Of a stretch of 64,000 nucleotides of DNA, positions 52,618-63,116 are shown one piece after another. This DNA comes from Algoriphagus sanaruensis (GTDB lineage Bacteria; Bacteroidota; Bacteroidia; Cytophagales; Cyclobacteriaceae): assembly GCF_001593605.1 (NCBI RefSeq), contig NZ_CP012836.1:2112501-2176500 (forward strand), read 5' to 3'. Positions within the stretch are counted from its first letter, which is position 1, and every line of letters begins with the position of its first letter. The notes below the pieces were generated by a model. The model had not been told where the DNA came from. It saw only the letters and a program-made list of their open reading frames with translations, and did no database searches. A program made the position numbers and the translations under genes.

Positions 52618-54921
52618 TTAGAATTTATAGTTGATTTTTAGTTGAATGTTTCTCCCCATATCAGCGGTGAAATACCGAAAGCGGTTCATGTATTCCTTGT
52701 ATTCGGTATTAAATAGGTTTGAGACCTGAAGACCGATCGTTAAATTTTGCTGGTCTTTGATGCTTACTTTTCTGAAATAGGATGCATTGAAAAGGGCATA
52801 AGCTGGTGGAGCAGGAGCCAGATCAAAAATGGGTTCTCTACTTTGTCTTGCCACTAAAAGGTTTGAAAAGGTCAAGGAATTTGGACGTTTGTTTTTCCCG
52901 AAACTGTAAGAAAGCCCCCAGTCCATTCGATCCGAAGGAATGAACGGGAAGAAAGTATCGGTGTCTGTATTTTTAGCCCGAATAATGGATCCTTTAAAAT
53001 ACCCGCTTAATTGATCTGAAAAGGTATAGCTTCCACTTAGGTCAATTCCATATAATAAGGCATTCGCCTGCAAGTATTCATACACATTGAAAGTACCTCG
53101 AAGGCTGACATAAGTTTCTCCAGTAGGATTGAGGTAAATGTAATTGGAGATTTGGTTGACATAAGCAGTCAATTCAATCACCGATTTTTTTCCTTGATAT
53201 TCCAACCCATTGACCCATTTCAAAGATTTTTCGGATTGGAGGTTTTGATCGCCAATTTCTACCGCTGCGGCTCCATGGTGAAGGCCTTGGCTGAAGAGTT
53301 CATTAATATTAGGTGGACGCCAAGCCGTGCCTAGGTTTGAGGTAAATGAGAAATAGGGGCTCAATTGGTAGGCACCTCCCAGAAATGCAGAGAAATTCTG
53401 ATAGTTTAAATCAGCAGTTTCCAGATTTCCTCCTACATACCGCGCAGCAGAGACAGCTCTTGCATCAAATCGGCCTCCTACTTCAATTTCCAAAGGACCT
53501 TTCAAGTATTTTTCGATGACATAGAATCCCAGATTAACCATGTCATAATTTGGAATCAATGGAGTGACTCCGGTACCAGGAACATTAGAGTTGGCTTGTT
53601 GAATAAGATTGATACCGATCGAACCGCTCCAAGAGTTTTGTCTGGTGTGATCTACATAAAGATCCAAAGTGTTGGTAAATAGCTCGAGATCAAGGCTGGG
53701 TCGACTATTTAAATCTCCTCTTCTCCGGTCAAATTCCTGTCGGTTATTCAACTGAAAGCCATATTGAAAATTAAGTTTGATATGATCCTTCAGATGATAG
53801 TGCGCTTTCAACTTGCCCAAATGGTGCTCAACGACCTGCTTGGGATTGATGATTTCATACGAAAATCCGGGTTTGTTAAAAGGCTCGCCATTTTCGATGA
53901 TCGTTTGTAAATCAGATAAATTTCCAGTGTGCGCATCTCGAAGAATTCCGAGTTCAGAATTGAAGTAGCTGTAGTACAGTTCCCCTCCAAATTTGTCCCG
54001 ACTTAATCCCAGCGATCCCGAAAAATTGATTTCTTCCATCCCTGTATTTCCTTGGAAATAGCGAGGTGATCGAACATTTCCAGCACGTTTGATGGAGCTT
54101 TGGATTCGATAGCCAAGGCCTTTGATTTTTTGAGAACCACCCATATGGGATAGTGCCGCATTTCCCATTCGACCGTTTGATGAACCGATCAGGTTGAGTT
54201 CTGTTTGGGAGGATTTGGAGGTAGGGAGACTAGGTGGATTGACTAAAATGACGCCTCCCATTGCCTCAGGTCCAAATCGAACAGTTTCTGCACCTTTAAT
54301 AACTGTGATTTCATCGGCAAGAAAGGGATCGATCTCTGGCGCATGTTCAGCTCCCCATTGTTGACCTTCGAGGCGAATGCCATTATTTAAAATCATGATT
54401 CGGTTGCTGTGTAAGCCATGAATCACTGGTTTGGAAATGGTGTTTCCAGTCGAAAATGTCGTTACTCCCGCAATTTTCTTAAGACTTTCTCCCAAGTTTT
54501 GACCTCTTACCTGAATCAATTCTTCTCCGTAAATCGAGGATACGGCCGTAGTGGTTTGAACTGCTTCTCGATGTCCATGAACCTCCACGCCACTCAAGTC
54601 CATGGATTCTTCCTGCATTCGAAAAGTTTGATTGAGCCCGTTTCCGGATAAGTTAATCGTTTGTCTGATTTCCTTATGTCCTAGATATTGAATAGTCAAG
54701 GTGTAAGTACCTGGGCATAATTCCTTGATGACGAAATTCCCATTTTCATCTGAAACTGCTCCTGTGCGAGTTTCCATGACCCAGATGTAGGCGCCAATGA
54801 TGGCTTCATCATTTTCCTGATGCAATATTTTTCCCCTAAGGGTCAAATCACAGGTTTGTGCCCAAAGTGAGGTAGTTGCTAGGAAGAGCAACAGGAAAAT
54901 GGAAATTGCTTTTTGAATCAC
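52618..54921 (-). CDS. TonB-dependent outer-membrane receptor
   Basis: A 767-residue receptor. It has a signal peptide (1-21), a CarboxypepD_reg-like domain (about 25-105), a plug with SGVEVHGHREAVQTTT, LQKIAGVTTF-like and HGLHSNRIMILNNGIRLEGQQWGAEHAPEIDPF, and a long barrel ending in the aromatic terminal strand NIQLKINYKF. The plug pattern with QQW and EHAPEIDP resembles metal receptors of the ZnuD type more than SusC proteins, and no SusD is present, so a metal or siderophore-like ligand is plausible. A promoter with two similar dyads lies upstream. Confidence 0.88.
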   Translation of the reverse strand: MIQKAISIFLLLFLATTSLWAQTCDLTLRGKILHQENDEAIIGAYIWVMETRTGAVSDENGNFVIKELCPGTYTLTIQYLGHKEIRQTINLSGNGLNQTFRMQEESMDLSGVEVHGHREAVQTTTAVSSIYGEELIQVRGQNLGESLKKIAGVTTFSTGNTISKPVIHGLHSNRIMILNNGIRLEGQQWGAEHAPEIDPFLADEITVIKGAETVRFGPEAMGGVILVNPPSLPTSKSSQTELNLIGSSNGRMGNAALSHMGGSQKIKGLGYRIQSSIKRAGNVRSPRYFQGNTGMEEINFSGSLGLSRDKFGGELYYSYFNSELGILRDAHTGNLSDLQTIIENGEPFNKPGFSYEIINPKQVVEHHLGKLKAHYHLKDHIKLNFQYGFQLNNRQEFDRRRGDLNSRPSLDLELFTNTLDLYVDHTRQNSWSGSIGINLIQQANSNVPGTGVTPLIPNYDMVNLGFYVIEKYLKGPLEIEVGGRFDARAVSAARYVGGNLETADLNYQNFSAFLGGAYQLSPYFSFTSNLGTAWRPPNINELFSQGLHHGAAAVEIGDQNLQSEKSLKWVNGLEYQGKKSVIELTAYVNQISNYIYLNPTGETYVSLRGTFNVYEYLQANALLYGIDLSGSYTFSDQLSGYFKGSIIRAKNTDTDTFFPFIPSDRMDWGLSYSFGKNKRPNSLTFSNLLVARQSREPIFDLAPAPPAYALFNASYFRKVSIKDQQNLTIGLQVSNLFNTEYKEYMNRFRYFTADMGRNIQLKINYKF

Positions 54922-54929
54922 AGTTGCAA
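54913..54929. promoter_or_regulatory. putative operator half-dyad A near the TonB receptor start
   Basis: TTGAATC-ACA-GTTGCAA overlaps the receptor start codon (54919-54921) and a TATTTTTG box (54927-54934, minus strand). The arm GTTGCAA and the 3-base spacing match dyad B 51 bases away; the left arm has two mismatches to a perfect inverted repeat. Confidence 0.35.
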
Positions 54930-54963
54930 AAATAGAGTGAGTTTAAATTCAAACCCAATCTTT

Positions 54964-54980
54964 TTGTAACAAAGTTGCAA
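54964..54980. promoter_or_regulatory. putative operator dyad B upstream of the TonB receptor
   Basis: TTGTAAC-AAA-GTTGCAA is an inverted repeat with one mismatch. It lies beside TACCTTTG (54989-54996, minus strand), an exact TAnnTTTG box. Together with dyad A it could bind a Fur-family or other dimeric regulator. Confidence 0.4.
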
Positions 54981-54988
54981 AAAATGTT

Positions 54989-54996
54989 CAAAGGTA
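54989..54996 (-). promoter_or_regulatory. candidate -7 box for the TonB receptor operon
   Basis: TACCTTTG on the minus strand matches TAnnTTTG exactly and would start transcription about 60 bases before the receptor ATG. No TTG lies at a suitable -33 distance. A second box (TATTTTTG, 54927-54934) with TTG 21 bases upstream would make a nearly leaderless message. Confidence 0.4.
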
Positions 54997-55037
54997 ATTT
55001 TTGACTGAATTTTGGGAGTTTTTCCTGCTGAAAGGGA

Positions 55038-55065
55038 ATAAAAAAATCCGGCTTTTGACCGGATT
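55038..55065 (-). terminator. terminator of the four-helix membrane protein gene
   Basis: A 7-bp stem (AATCCGG / CCGGATT) with a 7-base loop is followed on the minus strand by a run of about seven T, starting 19 bases after the stop codon at 55084. Confidence 0.7.
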
Positions 55066-55083
55066 AAATTTTGATTTTATGAA

Positions 55084-55518
55084 TCAGGAAAGCCAATTGC
55101 CCCAGGGAATTCGGCTAAGAATAAGCACAAATCCGATCGCATACATCATGTAAATGCTTCTGAATTTGGCACGTGAAGCTTCAAGCTTTTTAGCTCTTGA
55201 ATATCCAATGGTGATAAGCACGATTGCTACAATGTTAATTAGCGGGTGCTCCAAAGCGGTAAGTCGAGATGCTGCATCTGACATGGCCCCACCACCGGAA
55301 AGCAGTGAAAAGCCTAATGGACTCACGAAATATAAAATCAGTCCGGCAAGTAATTGAATATGGGAAAGGATAAATGCAATCATGGCGATTTTCCGATCTT
55401 TTTCGGTGAATTCTCTTCCTGAAAGAGAGCCTATCAACGCATAAATGATGACGATAGTCAGTGCTAACAAAACCAAGTAGGCTACGCCTGAGTGTAAATG
55501 TTGAAGTCCTAAATACAT
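55084..55518 (-). CDS. four-helix membrane protein, possible heme-binding
   Basis: A 144-residue integral membrane protein with four predicted helices (LVLLALTIVIIYALIGSL, IAFILSHIQLLAGLILYFV, LINIVAIVLITIGY, YMMYAIGFVLILSRI). Conserved-looking His residues sit at the membrane ends: LQHLHSG near residue 8, LSHIQ in helix 2 and LEHPL before helix 3. That pattern could coordinate heme as in small b-type cytochromes, but it is not a recognised signature. It is 68 bases downstream of the methyltransferase gene on the same strand and ends at its own terminator. Confidence 0.75.
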   Translation of the reverse strand: MYLGLQHLHSGVAYLVLLALTIVIIYALIGSLSGREFTEKDRKIAMIAFILSHIQLLAGLILYFVSPLGFSLLSGGGAMSDAASRLTALEHPLINIVAIVLITIGYSRAKKLEASRAKFRSIYMMYAIGFVLILSRIPWGNWLS

Positions 55519-55586
55519 GTGTTGAAAATTAGATGGATGAAATTAGTACAAATGAAATCAGAAATAAGAGAGGTTGTTTAAAATAA

Positions 55587-56768
55587 CTACTCGACATACA
55601 GCACGAGCCCTTTTAAATATTCAGTTTCAGGATGGTAAATATTTACCGGATGATCTGCTGGTTGAGATAATTGATGAAGGATTTTGATGGTTCGCTTGGT
55701 TTCCATAGCTGCGGATGCGATGGTGTGTGCAAACAATTGCTTATCCACCACTTGACTACAGGAGAAGGTAAATAGAATTCCGCCCGACTTGATTTTCTTC
55801 AGCGCTTCTGCATTCAATCTTTTATATGCTTGAATGGCATTGTGCCTGGCTTTTAGATTTTTGGCGAATGCAGGAGGGTCTAATACAATCAAGTCAAAGT
55901 CTTCACCGATCTCCCGGATGTATTTGACCACGTCCGCGACGATGGATTCATGTTTTCCTTCAAAACCTGAATTTAAGGCCACATTTTCCTCGGTAAGTTC
56001 GATGGCTTTGGCAGAAATATCCACGGAGTGAACCTCTTTGGCTCCTTCTTGGAGTGCCAAAACAGAGAATCCTCCTGAATAGCAGAAGGTATTCAATACC
56101 TTTTTTCCTTTTGAGTATTGAGAAACCAATTTTCTGTTTTCGCGCTGATCAATGAAAAAGCCTGTTTTTTGACCCTTTTCCCAATCGATCCGATAGCTGG
56201 CCCCATATTCTTTGACAAGGTCTGTATCTGCTTTTCCCCAAATCCAGTCGTTCGTACTGCCCTCGTAATTTCTTGGGAGGGTTTCGGCACTTTTGTCATA
56301 AATTCCTTTCAGCCCTTTTCCATAGACTTGGCGTAGCGCTTCGGCTATTTGTTCGATGTGACGGTGGATTCCGATCTGATGTGCTTGAATCACGGCTGTT
56401 CCATTGTAGAAGTCGATCACCAATCCTGGGACCAAATCTCCTTCTCCATGAACCAATCGATACACATTGGTTTCTTCCTGATCGGTTAGTCCCAAATTTT
56501 TTCGCAAATCGAATGCGGATTGAATTCGACTCGTCCAGAATTCCTGATTGATCTCCTGCTCGGTAAAAGAAATAATCCGAACCATAATAGATCCTTGAGC
56601 GAAATATCCGATTCCCAAGAATTCATTTTTTGATGAAAAAACGGCAACTAAGTCTCCATTTTCCAAGTTCGGATCTGCCTTTGCAATAGCCCCTGAAAAG
56701 ACCCAATGATGTCTACGATAAAGTGAGATTTCTTTTCCTTTTTGAAGGATGATTTTAGGGTAATTCAT
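55587..56768 (-). CDS. rlmI: 23S rRNA (cytosine1962-C5)-methyltransferase RlmI-like
   Basis: A 393-residue class I SAM methyltransferase. It has an N-terminal PUA domain (PKIILQKGKEISLYRRHHWVFSGAI, LVAVFSSKNEFLGIGYF), a middle EEHEA-like fold, then Rossmann motif I VLNTFCYSGGFSVLALQEGA, the acidic EVHSVDISAKAIELTEEN and FDLIVLDPPAFAK. The catalytic Cys follows in FTFSCSQVV. The ATG at 56768 is chosen over 56798; it overlaps the upstream symporter gene by 14 bases, so they are co-transcribed. Its target is inferred to be 23S C1962, with RlmI being the closest family. Confidence 0.9.
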   Translation of the reverse strand: MNYPKIILQKGKEISLYRRHHWVFSGAIAKADPNLENGDLVAVFSSKNEFLGIGYFAQGSIMVRIISFTEQEINQEFWTSRIQSAFDLRKNLGLTDQEETNVYRLVHGEGDLVPGLVIDFYNGTAVIQAHQIGIHRHIEQIAEALRQVYGKGLKGIYDKSAETLPRNYEGSTNDWIWGKADTDLVKEYGASYRIDWEKGQKTGFFIDQRENRKLVSQYSKGKKVLNTFCYSGGFSVLALQEGAKEVHSVDISAKAIELTEENVALNSGFEGKHESIVADVVKYIREIGEDFDLIVLDPPAFAKNLKARHNAIQAYKRLNAEALKKIKSGGILFTFSCSQVVDKQLFAHTIASAAMETKRTIKILHQLSQPADHPVNIYHPETEYLKGLVLYVE

Positions 56769-58152
56769 GGAGGTGAGTTTTTTTATCCGGGAAAGCAAAG
56801 GTACCGAGGATCATGGAAAATGCACTTGCCAAAAGTCCGATCAGATGATTTTCTTCTGTCCAGGAAAATTTTTCTGCAGCCAAGTACACGATCATTCCAA
56901 AAACCATGGACATCAGCGCCCCCATTTTAGAGGCTTTTTTCCAATAAATGCCTGCAGTCAAAGGGACAAATAAAGAGACCAACATCAAGATGGAGGCACC
57001 TGCTACCAATTCATAAATATCGGATTCCCAAGAGGCCAAAGTGGTCGCAATGAGAGCTACTGTTAAGATATTTATTCGAAGGATCCATAAAAAATGCCGA
57101 TCACTAAGTTTCTTTCCGAAGTAAGGTCGAATCAGGTTTTCTGAAATAATCGCAGATGGAGCCAATAATCCTGAACTGGTTGTACTCATGATGGCTGAAA
57201 TCAAAGCTCCAAAAAATACGATTTGAATAGGAAGTCCTCCATGTTGCAAGACCATGGAAGGTAGAAGCATCTGCTTGTTTTCAAGATAAAGTTCTGGATA
57301 CAAGACTTTCGCTCCAAGTGCAATAAATAAAGGCAATAAGCCAAAGCTTACATAAAATAAACCTGCTAGATAAGTCGATCTTACAGCGACTTTTTCAGAT
57401 TTGGAGGACATGACCCGTTGGTAAATGTCCTGAGAGGGTATACTTCCCAGGCCAAGAATAATCCAAGCTCCCAGATAATGGATCCATCCGGATAAGCTGT
57501 TTTCAGGAAAAAACTGGAAGCTTTCTTCTGGGGCTTTGGAGAAAATTTCCTGCACTCCACCTGCTTCTTTTGCGACCATTATTGCTACCCAAACTAAGCC
57601 AATCACAATCATGGTAGTCTGAATAAAATCTGTGATTGAAATCGCCCACATACCACCCATAAAGGTGTATAAAACCACTATTCCGGCCGAAATTAAAATA
57701 CCTTGCTGAAGACTGAGGTCTGTGACTGTGCCCAGAACTAAGCTCAAAGCAACCAGTTGAGCAGCAACATATCCGAAATAGGCTGGAATCATGAATGCCG
57801 AGGCAAAAAATTCAATTCGCTTGCCAAAGATCTTTCGAAACACGTCCCCAATCGTCAGGACATTCATCCGATACATGGGTTTTAGGTAAAATATTCCGAA
57901 TAAGACCAGGCACATTGCCCCACCAAATGGGTCTTCAATTACTCCCTGAAGTCCATCTTCCAAATACACAGACGAAGCTCCGAAAATGGTTTCGGATCCA
58001 AACCAAGTGGCAAAAAGGGCAGAAGCAGAAAGAAAAAGAGGCAAGGACCTCCCCGCAAGTACAAAGTCATTTGAATTTTTGACTAAGCGGGAGGACCATG
58101 CCCCGATGGCGACTGTTATCGCCAGATAGATTATGATTGCCGTGAGCAGCAA
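56755..58152 (-). CDS. sodium:solute symporter family protein
   Basis: A 465-residue LeuT-fold transporter of the SSS family with about thirteen helices. Features include NDFVLAGRSLPLFLSASALFATWFGSETIFGAS, the sodium-binding FSGMWAISITDFIQ-like FMGGMWAISITDFIQT, GSIPSQDIYQRVMSSKSEKVA and ALISAIMSTTSSGLLAPSAII. The substrate could be a sugar, amino acid or organic acid. It lies between the ABC-F and RlmI genes in one operon: the ABC-F stop is 7 bases before its start. Confidence 0.9.
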   Translation of the reverse strand: MLLTAIIIYLAITVAIGAWSSRLVKNSNDFVLAGRSLPLFLSASALFATWFGSETIFGASSVYLEDGLQGVIEDPFGGAMCLVLFGIFYLKPMYRMNVLTIGDVFRKIFGKRIEFFASAFMIPAYFGYVAAQLVALSLVLGTVTDLSLQQGILISAGIVVLYTFMGGMWAISITDFIQTTMIVIGLVWVAIMVAKEAGGVQEIFSKAPEESFQFFPENSLSGWIHYLGAWIILGLGSIPSQDIYQRVMSSKSEKVAVRSTYLAGLFYVSFGLLPLFIALGAKVLYPELYLENKQMLLPSMVLQHGGLPIQIVFFGALISAIMSTTSSGLLAPSAIISENLIRPYFGKKLSDRHFLWILRINILTVALIATTLASWESDIYELVAGASILMLVSLFVPLTAGIYWKKASKMGALMSMVFGMIVYLAAEKFSWTEENHLIGLLASAFSMILGTFAFPDKKTHLHELP

Positions 58153-58159
58153 GGACTAC

Positions 58160-59914
<1,755 letters not shown>

Positions 59915-59944
59915 TTAAAGGCTCTTTTTTAAGTGGGGAAAAGC

Positions 59945-62900
59945 ATGAGAATAAAGGCCTTAGTTGGTATGGTGTGGATTTGGTTAGGGATTTTTTCTCA
60001 TAGCCATGCACAACTATCTACCCTTGGCAAGGAATTTTGGGTGGGCTTTATGGAGAATAACAAGGTTTTTCCAATGGGGAATAATCCAGGAGCCTCCGAT
60101 TTTGCTGTTTTGGTGATAACGGCCGATGAGGCAAGCACAGGAGCCATCGAATATTTAGGTAACTCCGTTTCATTTTCTCTTGCTGCTGGCCAGCAAACCA
60201 CCTTGCGAATTTCTTCTGATGACCTGGATCTTCTTCACCGCTCCTCAGGAGTGATCGAGCGAAAAGGAATCCACATTACTTCTACTGGTAAAATTGCCGT
60301 TCATGCTTTTAATGAACGAGTAAGAAGCGCAGATGGAACGGTTATTCTTCCCATTGGCGCTCTTGGGCAGGATTATTACATCACTTCTCATTATGAGACC
60401 CTTACGGTGAATGCTGGCTACAATGGGAATATCAATAATGAAAGTACACTCCTGGTCATTGCAACTGAGGATAATACCAAGGTTGAAATTACGACAAGTG
60501 TAGGCTCACTCAGTGGTGATCAAGCCGGTATTCCTTCTATTATCACTTTAAATCGAGGCCAAAGCTATCAAATCAAAGCCAAAGCAGATTTGACAGGATC
60601 ACGAGTTCGTGTGGTGGGTGACAATGCGGATGAGTGTAAAAAAATTGCGGTATTCGGAGGAAATAAATGGGCTCCTGTGGGAAATTGCGGGGAGGCCAAC
60701 GACCATCTTTACCAGCAAGCTTACCCCGTCAATACCTGGGGGACTAGTTTCGTTCACACCGCCTTGGAAGGTCGATCCTCAGGGGAGTTGGTGAAAGTAC
60801 TGGCGTCGGAAGATGGAACCGAAGTCCGGGTAAACGGAACTCCGAGAGGAACAATCAATCGGGGAAAATGGCTTTCACTGAATTTTGCCGAAGATGAATC
60901 CGCCAAAATTGAAACGTCCAAACCAGCTTCTGTCACTGTTTTTTCAAGAAGTATGGCTTGTAACCGCCCCAATTCTCCAGAAGCAAACAACGGGGATCCT
61001 TTTATGATTACTTACAGCCCCGTAGAGCAATTCCTTCAAAATATCACCTTTACGGCTATTGATTTGCCTTCCATTGTTACTCACTATGTGAATATTGTGG
61101 TCAGAAAAGGTTCTGAAAATAAGACCATTCTAGATGGACAAGAGATTGGCAACAGATTTACTCCTCTGTCAGGTGACCCTGAGTTTTCCATAGCGAGAAT
61201 GTCTATTTACCAAGGTTCCCATCGACTGTCCAATCCAGATGGATTTACGGCGTATGTCTATGGGTTTGGCCAAATCGAATCCTATGGCTATGCTGCCGGT
61301 GCGGCCCTCAATAATTTAAATTTTGAAACTGCCTCCGAATATGCTTTTGAAGTGAATGGAGAAAATGTCGCTTGCCTTCAGCAAGAAGGGATGTGGGAGA
61401 TCCTATCCGAAAATGAAAATTTCACCTATTTCGTTTGGGATTTTGGCGATGGTACTTCGCCTCAAGTCGGACAATCAGTTCCACATACATTCGCTAATCC
61501 AGGCATCTATGAAATATTGGTTGTTGCTTCGATCAGTCCCAATACCTGTGAAGAGCAGGAGGAAATCCTCTTTGAAGTCAGGGTAGAAGATGCCAAGGCT
61601 GAAATTTTAGGTCCAAATTCAGTGTGTCCAGACATTGAGGAGATCATGTATCGCCTGAAAAACAAGCAGGAGATGGGAGGGGCCAAGTTTGAGGTGGAGG
61701 GAGGTGTGATCCTTCAAGAATATGGAGATTCGGTTTTGGTGAAGTGGGGGGCAGCCAATCCTGCAGCCAAGCTTCGGTTAATTCCATTTTCGGAATCGGG
61801 ATGTCCGGGATTGCCTATCGAATTTCCTGTTGAAATCAATCAGCGGATTCAGGTAAATCCTGCATTGGGACCTTTGGAAATTTGTTTTGATCCGACGATT
61901 AGCCATCGCTACGATGCACCTGATTTTTCCTCCGGAAGGGGCTACGAATGGACCATCGTGGGTGGACAGATTTTGACTGGTCAAGGGTCTGGGAGCATTG
62001 AAGTGAGCTGGGATCAACCTGGGATAACTGGGGAGATTTCTTATCGCGCTTTTAGTTTGGTCGATAATTCCTGTGATGGATTTGCCGATGCAATTCAGGT
62101 CCAAATTGCAGAGGAGTTGATAGCCGCCGTAGCTGATTTGACTGAGGTTTTGTGTTTTGGACAAAGCACAGGCTCAATTTCCTTGAGTTTAGCTGGAGGT
62201 GTACCGCCTTATGATATCGAATGGTCTCATGACAACCGAATCAAAAGTTCTATAGTAACGGGCCTTTCAGCCGGATTCTATTCTGTGAAAATTACCGACC
62301 AAAAGGGGTGTGAGCGAATTTTAGAAAACCTTGAAGTCGCTCAACCTGATCAACTCGAACTCATTGTTGTCCAGCCTGAAGGTGTAAGTTGCTATGGAAA
62401 ACCAGATGGAACATTACGGGCTGTAGTGACAGGTGGAGTTCCTCCTTATACCGTATCCAATGAATCAGGGACTTCCTTTGATTCTATTCTTAGTCTGGAT
62501 CAATTAGGACAAGGATTGTATAGTTGGACGATTCGAGATACCAATGGCTGTCAAATTCCACTTGAATTTGAAATCACCTCTCCAGCAGCTGTTGAGGTGG
62601 ATGTTCGTCTGGAGCAACCGGCTTGTCCTGGTGGCTCAACTGGAATTTTGGCAGCTTATCCATCAGGTGGTTTAGGTCCATATGTCTATGTCTGGAGTGA
62701 TAATTCCGGATTTGACCAAGAAATAGATAATCTCCCCGCGGGCGCCTATTCGTTGGAAGTAACCGATGGTAACGGATGTGTGAGTTTAGGCAGAGGTGTA
62801 GTGGTGGAAGATCATCCCCAAATCCGAATGCCGACCGGATTTAATCCGCAAGAAATTCCCGGAAATTATTCTGGTGTCTCAAACTGTGTAGTGGAAATAG

Positions 62901-63082
62901 AGTTGTGGATTTATAATCGATGGGGACAATTAATCTATCAAGGATCAGAAGGTTGGGACGGACAAATTCAAGGAAAAGACGCACCTCCAGGTACGTACTC
63001 ATTTCTCATGCGCTCTTCTTATACGCTGGAAGGAATTCCCCATCAACAAGAAAAAAAAGGGGTATTTACACTCATTCGCTGA
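59945..63082 (+). CDS. secreted adhesin: IgGFc-binding domain, PKD, SprB repeats, type B T9SS sorting domain
   Basis: A 1045-residue surface or secreted protein. A signal peptide (1-23) leads to an IgGFc-binding N-terminal domain (about 120-445, GTVILPIGALGQDYYITSHYE), a PKD domain (about 480-540, FVWDFGDGTSPQ), and three SprB-like repeats from residue 729 (GGVPPYDIEWS, GGVPPYTVSN, GGLGPYVYVWS). The last 85 residues form a gliding-motility-associated CHU_C domain (LWIYNRWGQLIYQG, DAPPGTYSF), which marks type IX secretion. It is probably attached or released outside the cell. The ATG at 59945 is chosen; ATG 59933 adds four residues. Confidence 0.9.
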   Translation: MRIKALVGMVWIWLGIFSHSHAQLSTLGKEFWVGFMENNKVFPMGNNPGASDFAVLVITADEASTGAIEYLGNSVSFSLAAGQQTTLRISSDDLDLLHRSSGVIERKGIHITSTGKIAVHAFNERVRSADGTVILPIGALGQDYYITSHYETLTVNAGYNGNINNESTLLVIATEDNTKVEITTSVGSLSGDQAGIPSIITLNRGQSYQIKAKADLTGSRVRVVGDNADECKKIAVFGGNKWAPVGNCGEANDHLYQQAYPVNTWGTSFVHTALEGRSSGELVKVLASEDGTEVRVNGTPRGTINRGKWLSLNFAEDESAKIETSKPASVTVFSRSMACNRPNSPEANNGDPFMITYSPVEQFLQNITFTAIDLPSIVTHYVNIVVRKGSENKTILDGQEIGNRFTPLSGDPEFSIARMSIYQGSHRLSNPDGFTAYVYGFGQIESYGYAAGAALNNLNFETASEYAFEVNGENVACLQQEGMWEILSENENFTYFVWDFGDGTSPQVGQSVPHTFANPGIYEILVVASISPNTCEEQEEILFEVRVEDAKAEILGPNSVCPDIEEIMYRLKNKQEMGGAKFEVEGGVILQEYGDSVLVKWGAANPAAKLRLIPFSESGCPGLPIEFPVEINQRIQVNPALGPLEICFDPTISHRYDAPDFSSGRGYEWTIVGGQILTGQGSGSIEVSWDQPGITGEISYRAFSLVDNSCDGFADAIQVQIAEELIAAVADLTEVLCFGQSTGSISLSLAGGVPPYDIEWSHDNRIKSSIVTGLSAGFYSVKITDQKGCERILENLEVAQPDQLELIVVQPEGVSCYGKPDGTLRAVVTGGVPPYTVSNESGTSFDSILSLDQLGQGLYSWTIRDTNGCQIPLEFEITSPAAVEVDVRLEQPACPGGSTGILAAYPSGGLGPYVYVWSDNSGFDQEIDNLPAGAYSLEVTDGNGCVSLGRGVVVEDHPQIRMPTGFNPQEIPGNYSGVSNCVVEIELWIYNRWGQLIYQGSEGWDGQIQGKDAPPGTYSFLMRSSYTLEGIPHQQEKKGVFTLIR

Positions 63083-63116
63083 TTGAATTTGCCGATTAAA
63101 AAAGCATGAAGGGGAA

